From assembly GCA_002338885.1 (NCBI GenBank), contig DDJI01000074.1, positions 35,453-54,779 of the forward strand: a stretch of 19,327 nucleotides of DNA, in the 5' to 3' direction. The first letter of the stretch is position 1. Each line of letters begins with the position of its first letter. Under the pieces are notes generated by a model. The model worked only from the letters and a program-made list of their open reading frames with translations, did not search any database and was not told the origin of the DNA. Below are positions 1 to 7,540 of this stretch, one piece after another. The position numbers were made by a program, and so were the translations under genes. The stretch comes from Ruminococcus sp. UBA1828. Its GTDB lineage: Bacteria > Bacillota > Clostridia > Oscillospirales > Ruminococcaceae.

Positions 1-248
1 TTTACGGCGTTCAGCAGCACCGGCTCTATCCTGCCGCCGAAAACGCTGTTGACAAGCTCTTCTCTCTCCGAAACTCCGAGTCTCGGATTTGAAAGCAGCC
101 TCAAAAACTCCGGCTTGTCCTCAAACACCTTTGCCACGGTCTCAAAGCCGTTGAGCACCTGCGTCTGCACTCCCCGCTCACGCGCCAGATCATACACCGC
201 GCGCCCAAACTCCTGCGCGTATCTTATGTGCTCACTGCTGCTCATCAT
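1..248 (-). CDS. atpH: ATP synthase F1 delta subunit, N-terminal part (cut by window edge)
   Basis: This is the first ~82 residues of the delta (OSCP-type) subunit, which joins the F1 head to the b-subunit stalk at the inner face of the membrane. The translation begins MMSSSEHIRYAQEFG and continues with VYDLARERG and LLSNPRLGVSEREELV. That is the expected alpha-helical N-terminal domain pattern (YA.al..lA.e, then LsnP.is..ek..l). The gene overlaps the end of atpF by about 17 bases, consistent with translational coupling, and the position after atpF is the usual operon order. The start is ambiguous between two adjacent ATG codons (248 and 245); only a weak gggtga lies upstream. The rest of the gene, and presumably atpAGDC, lie outside the window. 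Confidence 0.88.
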   Translation of the reverse strand, partial: MMSSSEHIRYAQEFGRAVYDLARERGVQTQVLNGFETVAKVFEDKPEFLRLLSNPRLGVSEREELVNSVFGGRIEPVLLNAV

Positions 249-765
249 CGTCACCCAAACCGCTTATCGCTTCATCTATAAGTTTTGCATGCGCGGCTGC
301 ATCAATTTCCTTTTCCACAACCTGCTCTGCAAGGTCTATTACCATGTCGGAAACAGAGTTTTTCATCTGTGCGGCAGCTTTTCTCTTTGCAAGCTCTATA
401 TCGGCGTCGGCGTTTTCAAGCCGCCTTTGAGCCTCGCTTTTGGCAGCCGACACTATTTGTTCCGACTCCTGCTTAGCACGCGCCGTCGCAGTCTTTATGA
501 TGCTGTCGGCCTGCGCGCCGGCGTCGGTCAGCTTCTTTTCGTATGTCTGCTTGTCCTCATTTGCCTTTGCCAAAGCCGTGTCCGCATCGGAATACATCTT
601 ATTGACCTCGTCCTCCCGCTGCTTGAGAATCTTTTGAACAGGCTTGAACAAAAACTTCTTTAAGATAAGCGTGAGGATAAACAGGTTGCCGATCGCCACC
701 ACGATATGCCATATATCTATGGATATAAAATCGACGTTGCCCGCTATAAGTGCTGTAAAAAGCAT
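232..765 (-). CDS. atpF: ATP synthase F0 subunit b (peripheral stalk)
   Basis: Subunit b of the F-type ATP synthase, which anchors the stator stalk in the membrane and holds F1 still against the rotating c-ring. The 177-residue product has one N-terminal membrane helix (about residues 15-37, WHIVVAIGNLFILTLILKKFL). A basic FKPVQKILKQRE segment follows, then a long charged heptad-like coiled coil rich in Ala, Glu, Lys and Gln (about 45-165). Length and architecture match the family. An aagggag Shine-Dalgarno sequence lies about 11 bases upstream of the ATG. It follows atpE by 34 bases and overlaps atpH, so it is part of the same operon. Confidence 0.95.
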   Translation of the reverse strand: MLFTALIAGNVDFISIDIWHIVVAIGNLFILTLILKKFLFKPVQKILKQREDEVNKMYSDADTALAKANEDKQTYEKKLTDAGAQADSIIKTATARAKQESEQIVSAAKSEAQRRLENADADIELAKRKAAAQMKNSVSDMVIDLAEQVVEKEIDAAAHAKLIDEAISGLGDDDEQQ

Positions 766-799
766 CTTTTACACAACTCCCTTATATGCGTTCGGTTTA

Positions 800-1087
<288 letters not shown>

Positions 1088-1094
1088 TTAACAA

Positions 1095-1844
1095 TCAGTC
1101 CGTTTCCGCAGCCGCCTTGATATAAAGCATGGTGAGCATGCAGAAAATAAACGCCTGCAAAATGCCGCTGAACACGTCAAAGTATATCGACAGTATGGCG
1201 GGAATGCCAAACTGAAGTATCGGGAAGCTTTGCGCCCATTCGCCCAAAAATCCCGGCAGCCATCCGAAAACCACCTGGTTGAGCCATGCAAGCGCAGCAT
1301 ACACAAGAGAAGATATTATCGTACCGGAGGCGACATTTCCGAACATACGCAAAGCCATCGACACCGGCGTTGCAAACTCGCCTATTATGTTCATCGGCGT
1401 CATCAAAAATATCGGTTCGGTAAAGCCCTTCATATACTTTAAAATTCCGTTTGTGCGTATCTTGTAGTAAGTTATCAAAACAAACGTCACTATCGCCCAG
1501 CCGGCAGTGGTGTTTAAGTCTCCCGTGGGAGCATACATGCCTATAAGCGACAGCCAGCTTGAGCAGAGCGCAAGGGTAAACAGCGCGGCAATATACGGAG
1601 TATACCTTTTTGCAAAGCGTTCTCCCATATTTGAGCGGACAAAGTTTGACACAGTCTTTACTAAAAGCTCCGCAACGATCTGCCTTTTTGAAGTCGGGCG
1701 AACCTTCATTCCGTGAGTCAGCCATATGCACAGTGCGGCGACAACAGCCATCACTATCCACATGTTCACCTGCGTCTCCGTTATGGTCAGCCCGAACGGA
1801 AGCTCAAAAAGTATCTTCGCGCCCTTGACTTCAATGTCGCTCAT
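1095..1844 (-). CDS. atpB: ATP synthase F0 subunit a
   Basis: Subunit a, the stator membrane protein that provides the two ion half-channels next to the c-ring. The 249-residue polytopic product has the signature helix VSMALRMFGN with the essential arginine at R166 (E. coli R210), and a final helix with SGILQAFIF, where Q230 matches E. coli Q252. By eye, the interacting pair E. coli E219/H245 is replaced by T175 and D223. Such pairs vary between lineages, so this may relate to ion type. The start codon overlaps the atpI stop by four bases (ATGA), indicating translational coupling. atpE begins 34 bases downstream. Confidence 0.95.
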   Translation of the reverse strand: MSDIEVKGAKILFELPFGLTITETQVNMWIVMAVVAALCIWLTHGMKVRPTSKRQIVAELLVKTVSNFVRSNMGERFAKRYTPYIAALFTLALCSSWLSLIGMYAPTGDLNTTAGWAIVTFVLITYYKIRTNGILKYMKGFTEPIFLMTPMNIIGEFATPVSMALRMFGNVASGTIISSLVYAALAWLNQVVFGWLPGFLGEWAQSFPILQFGIPAILSIYFDVFSGILQAFIFCMLTMLYIKAAAETD

Positions 1845-2284
1845 TTTTCATCACCGTCCTTGTTTTCGGGCTTTCCCGAATACATCTGCCGAACGCTTGT
1901 CACGGTGCGGTACACGCCTATCGATATTCTCGGATATATCGCCGCAAGGAGCATGGGAATCCAGTTGAACAGCCCCTTTGACGCGGAAAGATACAGCCCA
2001 AGACCCATAAGCCCGACGAGCACTGCAAGCCTTAACATGTACGAGCCGGCAGAGCGCTTTTTCGCAAGCTCGGGATCGCCCGTCGCCGCCCTCACCACAG
2101 CCGTCGCCATCATGAAGTAATACAGGCTCATCACCGCAGTACCCCACAGGGCGCCGCATATCACCCCGATATCAAACTTTCCTATAATCAAAAAGACAAG
2201 GACAGTCACGCCTTCAAGTATAAGCGTACCGAGCACAACCGGCAGCATAAAGTCCTTTATCGCCTTTATCTCAGTTTTATCCAT
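1841..2284 (-). CDS. atpI: ATP synthase subunit I-like membrane protein
   Basis: A 147-residue protein with about four predicted membrane helices, encoded first in the ATP synthase operon. Proteins of this family (ATP-synt_I) assist c-ring assembly in some bacteria and are not part of the final enzyme. The helices fall at roughly residues 13-35, 38-60, 80-98 and 103-120, followed by a hydrophilic tail (QMYSGKPENKDGDEK). I chose the ATG at 2284 because ggaggt lies 10 bases upstream; an upstream in-frame ATG at 2314 lacks a site. Identification rests on position, size and topology, since the family is poorly conserved in sequence. It is driven by the promoter at 2386-2414. Confidence 0.8.
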   Translation of the reverse strand: MDKTEIKAIKDFMLPVVLGTLILEGVTVLVFLIIGKFDIGVICGALWGTAVMSLYYFMMATAVVRAATGDPELAKKRSAGSYMLRLAVLVGLMGLGLYLSASKGLFNWIPMLLAAIYPRISIGVYRTVTSVRQMYSGKPENKDGDEK

Positions 2285-2385
2285 GTCTTTAGACCTCCGA
2301 ACGCAGCCATGCATGCGCTGAAAATCGCCGCAAATTTTGCCGCTTTGAAGTAACAGCGTACCGCATCAGCCGATGTATTGTTTAT

Positions 2386-2414
2386 AGTATAAAACAATCG
2401 GTCGCATTTGTAAA
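2386..2414 (-). promoter_or_regulatory. Sigma-A-type promoter of the atp operon
   Basis: Read on the minus strand: TTTACA, a 17-base spacer, then TATACT, both five of six matches to consensus. Transcription would start near 2379, leaving a leader of about 95 bases before atpI. No gene lies between this promoter and the divergent xylanase promoter. Confidence 0.75.
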
Positions 2415-2509
2415 GGGTTTACACAACTTTTTGCCTTCTGTGCACTCATGAAAGCTTATTTGTGTGTAAAGTGCATAAATCTGAGGATTTTAATTGTTTG
2501 ATTTACCGA

Positions 2510-2538
2510 TTCAAAGTGCAGACAGAATATGTTATACT
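2510..2538 (+). promoter_or_regulatory. Sigma-A-type promoter of the xylanase gene
   Basis: TTCAAA, a 17-base spacer, then TATACT, ending 36 bases before the xylanase start codon. The -35 box matches four of six positions and the -10 five of six. It diverges from the atp promoter, with about 95 bases between the two -35 boxes, so a shared regulator is possible but no operator is evident. Confidence 0.6.
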
Positions 2539-2574
2539 GTATATGCAAATTATTATTGAAAGGAAATTATTGTA

Positions 2575-3894
2575 ATGAGAAAATTTCTTGCAATGCTCTT
2601 GGCAGGAGCTATGCTTTTGAGCCTCTTCGGATGCGCTGACGCGGCTGATGAGGAGGGCGGCGAGCCTGAGGTTGATCAGGAATACCTTGACAGTCTCACC
2701 GATCCCAATCTTACATACACTCTTGAAGAGCTTGAGGCACTTGAAGAAGGCGAGCATTACGTTGCTGATTACGATGTTCCCGCTTTGTGGAAGTATTTTG
2801 AGGGAAAAATGCTCATAGGAGCATCGTTCACATCCAACCAGATAGATCTTGAAAACCTTGAGGACACCACTACAAAGGGACTTCTCAAGCACTACAACAT
2901 CTACACTCTCGGCAACGAGTTCAAGCCCGACTGCATCAACCCTTCGGAGGGCGTTTACAACTTTGAGTATGCGGACGAGTTTGTAGAGTTCGGTAAGATC
3001 AACGGCGCAACCTTAAGAGGTCATACGCTTTTGTGGCATTCTCAGGTTCCGCAGTGGTGGTTCAAGGCTGATCCCGACGACACAAGAAGCCTTGCGGAGT
3101 GCTACGAGGCAGGCGCTTTGGCTACAAGCGAGCAGCTTCAGGAGAGAATAACCACCTACATCACCGACGTCGTGACAAGATACAAGGACGACATAGACAT
3201 TTGGGACGTATGCAACGAGGTTCTCAACGCCGACTCCATAAGAAGAATTGCCGACGACTCCTACTGGGCAGACATAATCGGCGACCTTGACGGAAACGGC
3301 TACTATGACGACTATGTCGAGATAGCGTTCAACGCGGCAAGAGCTGCCGACGAGGATGCAATTCTTATAATCAACGACTTCAACATGGAGTGGCAGGATT
3401 CCAAGACACAGGCTATGTACGACATGGTTGAGAGAATGCTCCGCAAGGGCGTCAGAATCGACGGTGTCGGATTCCAGTCCCACATAGACCTCAACTGCGA
3501 CGTCGAGCACTACAGAAGAAACATCGAGCTTATAGCGGGACTTGCGGACGTATACGACGAATGCTTCCCCGAGTATGCCGGCAACTTCAGAATTCAGATC
3601 ACAGAGCTTGACATGAACATGTTCGTAGGCGAAAATGCAGACGGTGCGTTCAAGACCTGGTCCGACGAAGAGCTTGAGCAGCAGGCTGAAAAGTATGCGG
3701 AGCTGTTCGACATGTTCCTCGACTTTGCCGATGAGGGCATAATCGACTCCGTTGTATTCTGGGGCACGGACGACGAGAACTCCTGGCTCAACTCTACTCC
3801 TAAGCTCAGAAGAAACGCAGCGCTCATAATCGACAGAGACTTCTCCTTGAAGCCTTCCTTCTACTCTATAGCAGAGGTGACATTTGACCACTGA
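2575..3894 (+). CDS. GH10 endo-1,4-beta-xylanase, lipoprotein
   Basis: A secreted, membrane-anchored family 10 glycoside hydrolase that cleaves the xylan backbone. The 439-residue product begins with a lipoprotein signal peptide (MRKFLAMLLAGAMLLSLFGC, lipidated Cys20) and an acidic linker. The GH10 barrel covers about residues 65-435. Visible motifs, in order, are RGHTLLWHSQVP, IWDVCNEVLN with the acid/base Glu215, GFQSHID, and IQITELDMN with the nucleophile Glu344, then VFWGTDDENSW near the end. All catalytic residues are present and the length is normal. gaaagga precedes the ATG. It is monocistronic between its own promoter and terminator. No carbohydrate-binding module is evident, so surface anchoring probably relies on the lipid. 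Confidence 0.95.
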   Translation: MRKFLAMLLAGAMLLSLFGCADAADEEGGEPEVDQEYLDSLTDPNLTYTLEELEALEEGEHYVADYDVPALWKYFEGKMLIGASFTSNQIDLENLEDTTTKGLLKHYNIYTLGNEFKPDCINPSEGVYNFEYADEFVEFGKINGATLRGHTLLWHSQVPQWWFKADPDDTRSLAECYEAGALATSEQLQERITTYITDVVTRYKDDIDIWDVCNEVLNADSIRRIADDSYWADIIGDLDGNGYYDDYVEIAFNAARAADEDAILIINDFNMEWQDSKTQAMYDMVERMLRKGVRIDGVGFQSHIDLNCDVEHYRRNIELIAGLADVYDECFPEYAGNFRIQITELDMNMFVGENADGAFKTWSDEELEQQAEKYAELFDMFLDFADEGIIDSVVFWGTDDENSWLNSTPKLRRNAALIIDRDFSLKPSFYSIAEVTFDH

Positions 3895-3947
3895 TTAGGC
3901 GCTATGGGCTTAGATGGTAAAGATTAAAGCTAAATCTTAAAAACACG

Positions 3948-3981
3948 AAAGCCGCGGCTTATATAAAGCTGCGGCTTTTTT
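3948..3981 (+). terminator. Intrinsic terminator after the xylanase gene
   Basis: The arms AAAGCCGC and GCGGCTTT pair perfectly. The stem continues inward through a G-U pair and GCTT/AAGC to a five-base loop, and is followed by a run of six T. The hairpin lies about 54 bases after the stop codon. Confidence 0.9.
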
Positions 3982-4115
3982 GCGCATTTGCATTTTTCTC
4001 AAGGCATGGCTCCCCGCTATGGGCATGCGGGGGGGGTCGGCGTGGTTATAAATTACAAAGCGAGGCTTTTGATAACTTTAGCTTTTATGAATGCATACAA
4101 TGTTATATAACGGCG

Positions 4116-4144
4116 TTGACAAGAGCGAAATACGGTATTATAAT
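4116..4144 (+). promoter_or_regulatory. Perfect consensus promoter of the lysine riboswitch/dap operon
   Basis: TTGACA, exactly 17 bases, TATAAT: both hexamers match the sigma-A consensus completely. The predicted start point is near 4151, five bases before the riboswitch P1 helix. The operon can therefore initiate strongly and be controlled mainly by termination. The preceding stretch (3982-4115) holds no gene; it has an A+T-rich segment and a run of eight G at 4029-4036. Confidence 0.9.
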
Positions 4145-4155
4145 AAGCTGGAACT

Positions 4156-4316
4156 GATAGAGGCGCAGTGTATCATGAGTAAGCGGTGTTGTAAACGTCA
4201 GCCAAGACGGACATTGCCAAAAGGGGTAGCTGCCGAGGACGCTCAAGGGCAAAGGAGCGATCCGGCAGTGCGGTTAATATCCGCACCGCTGTCGCATTCG
4301 CTTGCGGAGAGCTATC
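4156..4316 (+). promoter_or_regulatory. Lysine riboswitch (L-box) aptamer
   Basis: This segment follows the conserved L-box order known from Bacillus subtilis lysC. GATAGAGGCGC opens the P1/P2 region and GAGTA follows. AAAAGGGGTAGCTGCCGAGG lies in the core, and a CCGGCAGTGCGG...CCGCAC hairpin follows. The tail reads GGAGAGCTATC, whose end pairs with GATAG to close P1. It lies between a consensus promoter and dapA, the first of four lysine/diaminopimelate genes, which is the expected context. The short open frame that crosses it is not a gene. The expression platform is the terminator at 4342-4373. Confidence 0.93.
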
Positions 4317-4341
4317 GAACGAGTTGAGATATTTTTCGTGC

Positions 4342-4373
4342 GGTAGTTGCCTTTTGAGGTGACTGCCTTTTTT
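4342..4373 (+). terminator. Riboswitch-controlled terminator upstream of dapA
   Basis: A ten-pair hairpin (GGTAGTTGCC with GGTGACTGCC, three G-U pairs, six-base loop) is followed by six T. The bases GCTATCG at 4311-4317 (the 3' side of riboswitch P1) can instead pair with CGGTAGT at 4341-4347. That pairing breaks both P1 and the terminator. Lysine binding should stabilise P1 and free the terminator, switching the operon off. Confidence 0.88.
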
Positions 4374-4423
4374 CTTCTTAAATTTTAACGCCGAATAAAT
4401 ATGAAAGGAAGACGCGCACCGAA

Positions 4424-5308
4424 ATGAAAAAGAACATATTTACCGGAGCGGCAACCGCTCTTATCACGCCGTTTAAGAACGGCGGGATAGACTACGACGC
4501 TTTTGAGCGCATACTTGAGCAGCAGATAAACGGAGGAATAAGCGCGCTGGTCGTTGCGGGAACAACGGGCGAAAGCTCAACGCTTACCGACAGCGAGCAT
4601 CGCGAAATCATAAGCTTTGCGATAAAGAAAGTTGCGGGCAGAGTCCCCGTAATTGCCGGAACAGGCTCTAACGACACCGACTATGCAATCGATCTTTCAA
4701 AGTTTGCAGCAGATGAGGGCGCTGATGCCGTTCTCTTAGTGACGCCTTATTACAACAAAGCCACGCAAAACGGCCTTTATGAGCACTTCAAGGCAATAGC
4801 CCAAAGCTGCAAGATACCATGCATACTTTACAACGTTCCGTCGCGCACCGGCTGCAACATACTTCCCGCCACCGCCTACAGGCTTTCGCAGATAGACAAC
4901 ATCGCAGCCATAAAGGAAGCGAGCGGAGACATATCGCAGATAGCGGAGCTTGCGCACCTTTGCGCCGACACGCTTGACATTTATTCGGGCAACGACAATC
5001 AGATTCTGCCCATACTTTCTTTGGGCGGCAAGGGCGTAATATCTGTGCTGTCAAACATCATGCCCGCTCAGACAAACGAAATCTGCCGCAGGTTCTTCGC
5101 CGGCGACTTAAAGGGTTCTCTTGCGCTGCAGCTTGAGTACCTCCCCCTTATGTCCGCTTTGTTCAGCGAGGTAAACCCCATTCCCGTAAAGGCTGCAATG
5201 GCTAAGATGGGCATGTGCGAAAACACATTGAGGCTCCCCTTGACGCCTATGGACGAGACGAAGGCGGAAGTGCTTTACAAGCTCATGGCGGAGCAAAAAC
5301 TTATCTAA
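4424..5308 (+). CDS. dapA: 4-hydroxy-tetrahydrodipicolinate synthase
   Basis: Condenses pyruvate with aspartate semialdehyde, the first committed step of diaminopimelate/lysine synthesis in the cytosol. The 294-residue protein has the usual TIM-barrel length and the family's active-site set. GTTGES has Thr47 and Thr48; LVTPYYNK has Tyr110; ILYNVPSRTG has Tyr136 and Arg141; and the Schiff-base lysine is Lys164 in AAIKEASGD. All are shifted by about three from E. coli numbering. aaaggaag precedes the ATG by about 14 bases. It is the first gene of the operon and the direct target of the lysine riboswitch. Confidence 0.97.
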   Translation: MKKNIFTGAATALITPFKNGGIDYDAFERILEQQINGGISALVVAGTTGESSTLTDSEHREIISFAIKKVAGRVPVIAGTGSNDTDYAIDLSKFAADEGADAVLLVTPYYNKATQNGLYEHFKAIAQSCKIPCILYNVPSRTGCNILPATAYRLSQIDNIAAIKEASGDISQIAELAHLCADTLDIYSGNDNQILPILSLGGKGVISVLSNIMPAQTNEICRRFFAGDLKGSLALQLEYLPLMSALFSEVNPIPVKAAMAKMGMCENTLRLPLTPMDETKAEVLYKLMAEQKLI

Positions 5309-5359
5309 AAGCAAAAAGGCAAAATCGTGGACATATCCACCATTCGGAGGACGTTTTAA

Positions 5360-6673
5360 ATGAGTGAATTACTGACCGACAACCTGTCAATCAAGGACGG
5401 AGAGCTTTATTTCGGCGACGGTAAAGGCGTGAGCACAAAGGAGCTTGCGCGCAAGTACGGAACACCGCTTTACGTCATGGACGAAAACAGAATACGCCGC
5501 AACTGCGCCGAATACCGCGAGGCGCTCAGTGAGTTCTTCGGCGACGACTCCTGCGCGCTGTATGCGAGCAAGGCGGCAAGCTTTAAGATGATATACAAGA
5601 TAATAAACGAGGAAGGACTGGGCGCGGACGTTGTCTCCTGCGGGGAAATATACACCGCATTGAAGGCGGGATTCCCCATGGAAAAGGCGTATTTTCAGGG
5701 CAACAACAAGACGGATGCGGACATAGCCTTTGCAATGGACGCGCATGTCGGATACTTTGTATGCGACAACGTCGAGGAAGTGGACGCCATCGACAAAATA
5801 GCGGCGCAAAAGGGCATAACGCAGAAACTTTTGCTCAGGCTCACGCCCGGAATAGACCCTCACACCTATGACGAGGTTGCCACGGGAAAGGTAGATTCAA
5901 AGTTCGGCACTGCGATAGAAACCGGCCAGGCTATGGAAATAACCCTTCACACGCTTGAAAAAAAACATGCTAAGCTGTGCGGGTTCCACTGCCACGTCGG
6001 ATCTATGGTGTTTGACTCCGATGTATTTTTGAGAAGCGCCGATATTATGCTCGATTTCATAAAGAGCGTAAAGGACAGATGCTCATATGAGGCGCAGATA
6101 CTCGACCTCGGCGGCGGATACGGCGTCAGATACGTAAGCGACCAGCCGCAGATAAGCATACGCGACAACATAAAAGAGGTTGCGGATTTTATAAATAAAA
6201 AGTGTGAAAAGCTCGGCATTTCAAGACCCTCGATAAGGCTTGAGCCGGGAAGGAGCATAGTAGCGGACGCGGGAATCACCCTTTACACCGTCGGCACGGT
6301 AAAGAAAATAACCGGATACAAAAACTATGTATCGGTTGACGGCGGCATGACAGACAACCCGAGATACGCCCTGTACGGCTCGAAGTACACCGTGATACCG
6401 GCAGACAAGGCGGATGCGCCGCGCACACTTCAAGCGGATCTTGTGGGAAGGTGCTGCGAGTCGGGCGACATCATTCAGCCGCAGGTCATGTTCCCGCAGG
6501 ACGTCGGCAGGGGCGACCTTGTGGCTGTGCTGACTACCGGAGCGTATAACTACTCCATGGCGTCAAACTACAACCGCATCCCAAGGCTTCCGATAGTCAT
6601 GGTAAGAGACGGCTCTGACTGCCTCGCCGTAAGAAGAGAATCGCTTGACGACATCGTCTTAAACGACCTGTAA
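5360..6673 (+). CDS. lysA: Diaminopimelate decarboxylase
   Basis: PLP enzyme of the alanine racemase-like fold that decarboxylates meso-diaminopimelate to L-lysine, the last step of the pathway. The 437-residue protein has the PLP lysine at Lys71 in CALYASKA, FHCHVGSM, the phosphate-binding LDLGGGYG, and EPGRSIVADAG. The CESGD motif (Cys366, Glu367) comes from the partner-subunit active site. GGAGG lies about nine bases before the ATG. The 51-base gap after dapA shows no hairpin, so it is read in the same transcript. Having lysA inside the lysine-repressed operon makes biosynthetic sense. Confidence 0.97.
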   Translation: MSELLTDNLSIKDGELYFGDGKGVSTKELARKYGTPLYVMDENRIRRNCAEYREALSEFFGDDSCALYASKAASFKMIYKIINEEGLGADVVSCGEIYTALKAGFPMEKAYFQGNNKTDADIAFAMDAHVGYFVCDNVEEVDAIDKIAAQKGITQKLLLRLTPGIDPHTYDEVATGKVDSKFGTAIETGQAMEITLHTLEKKHAKLCGFHCHVGSMVFDSDVFLRSADIMLDFIKSVKDRCSYEAQILDLGGGYGVRYVSDQPQISIRDNIKEVADFINKKCEKLGISRPSIRLEPGRSIVADAGITLYTVGTVKKITGYKNYVSVDGGMTDNPRYALYGSKYTVIPADKADAPRTLQADLVGRCCESGDIIQPQVMFPQDVGRGDLVAVLTTGAYNYSMASNYNRIPRLPIVMVRDGSDCLAVRRESLDDIVLNDL

Positions 6674-6691
6674 CTTAAAAAGAAAGGCGGA

Positions 6692-7540
6692 ATGAGTACC
6701 GGCATGAAATTCACCAAGATGAACGGAATAGGCAACGACTACATCTACATAAACGGGTTTGAAGAAAAGGTTGACGACCCGTCTGCGCTTGCAATAAAGC
6801 TGTCCGACAGACATTTTTCCGTCGGCAGCGACGGAGTGATAATAATACTCCCCTCAAAAGTCGCGGACTTTAGGATGCGCATGTTCAACGCCGACGGCAG
6901 CGAAGGAAAAATGTGCGGAAACGGCACAAGATGCGTGGCAAAGTACGTGTACGAAAAAGGGCTTACCGACAAGACGTGCGTCACGCTTGAAACCCTCGCG
7001 GGAATCAAGACGCTCGACATGGATATCGAGGACGGCGTTGTAAAAAGCGTTTCCGTGCAGATGGGCAAGGCGGACTTCAAAGCATCCGACGTGCCGGTGA
7101 TATTCGGCGGCGACGAGATGGTGTCTCAAAAGCTGTCGCTTGAGTGCGGTGAGTGGGTGATCACATGCGTGTCGATGGGCAATCCTCACTGCGTGACGTT
7201 TGTGAACGACACAAAGAGCCTTGACCTTGAAAAGATAGGTCCGCAGTTTGAGCACAACCCCATATTCCCCGAAAGAGTGAACACGGAATTTATAAAAGTG
7301 ATCGACGACGCCACGCTTGAGATGAGAGTATGGGAAAGAGGCAGCGGAGAGACCTTAGCATGCGGAACGGGCGCCTGTGCAAGCGTAGCCGCAGCTGTCA
7401 AAAACGGAATCTGCGAGATGAACAAGGAGATAACGGTCAGGCTGCTCGGCGGCGATCTTAAAATAACCTGCGGCAGCGACTACAGCATAACAATGAGAGG
7501 GCCTGCGGAGTTCTCTTACGAAGGAGAGGTAAACATATGA
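6692..7540 (+). CDS. dapF: Diaminopimelate epimerase
   Basis: Converts LL- to meso-diaminopimelate by a two-base, cofactor-independent mechanism. The 282-residue protein has both catalytic cysteines: Cys75 in KMCGNGTRC and Cys224 in LACGTGACAS. It also has the N-terminal MNGIGNDYI segment and FNADGSEG. The first ATG is favoured because aaaggcgg lies about five bases upstream; an ATG four codons later is too far from it. It follows lysA by 18 bases, and its stop codon overlaps the dapL start (ATGA), indicating coupled translation. Confidence 0.97.
   Translation: MSTGMKFTKMNGIGNDYIYINGFEEKVDDPSALAIKLSDRHFSVGSDGVIIILPSKVADFRMRMFNADGSEGKMCGNGTRCVAKYVYEKGLTDKTCVTLETLAGIKTLDMDIEDGVVKSVSVQMGKADFKASDVPVIFGGDEMVSQKLSLECGEWVITCVSMGNPHCVTFVNDTKSLDLEKIGPQFEHNPIFPERVNTEFIKVIDDATLEMRVWERGSGETLACGTGACASVAAAVKNGICEMNKEITVRLLGGDLKITCGSDYSITMRGPAEFSYEGEVNI

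Noticed and set aside
2503..2892. Minus-strand open frame spanning the xylanase promoter
   Set aside because: It covers the promoter, ribosome-binding site and start of a well-supported gene and has no features of its own.
3013..3891. Long minus-strand open frame within the xylanase gene
   Set aside because: It is an antisense shadow. The plus strand has the complete GH10 motifs, signal peptide and ribosome-binding site.
4029..4036. Run of eight G as a phase-variable tract
   Set aside because: It lies upstream of the dap promoter and in no gene. There is no sign that length changes would affect expression.
4091..4327. Short plus-strand open frame of 78 codons upstream of dapA
   Set aside because: It begins upstream of the consensus promoter and runs through the lysine riboswitch. 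The conserved RNA explains the sequence and no ribosome-binding site precedes it.
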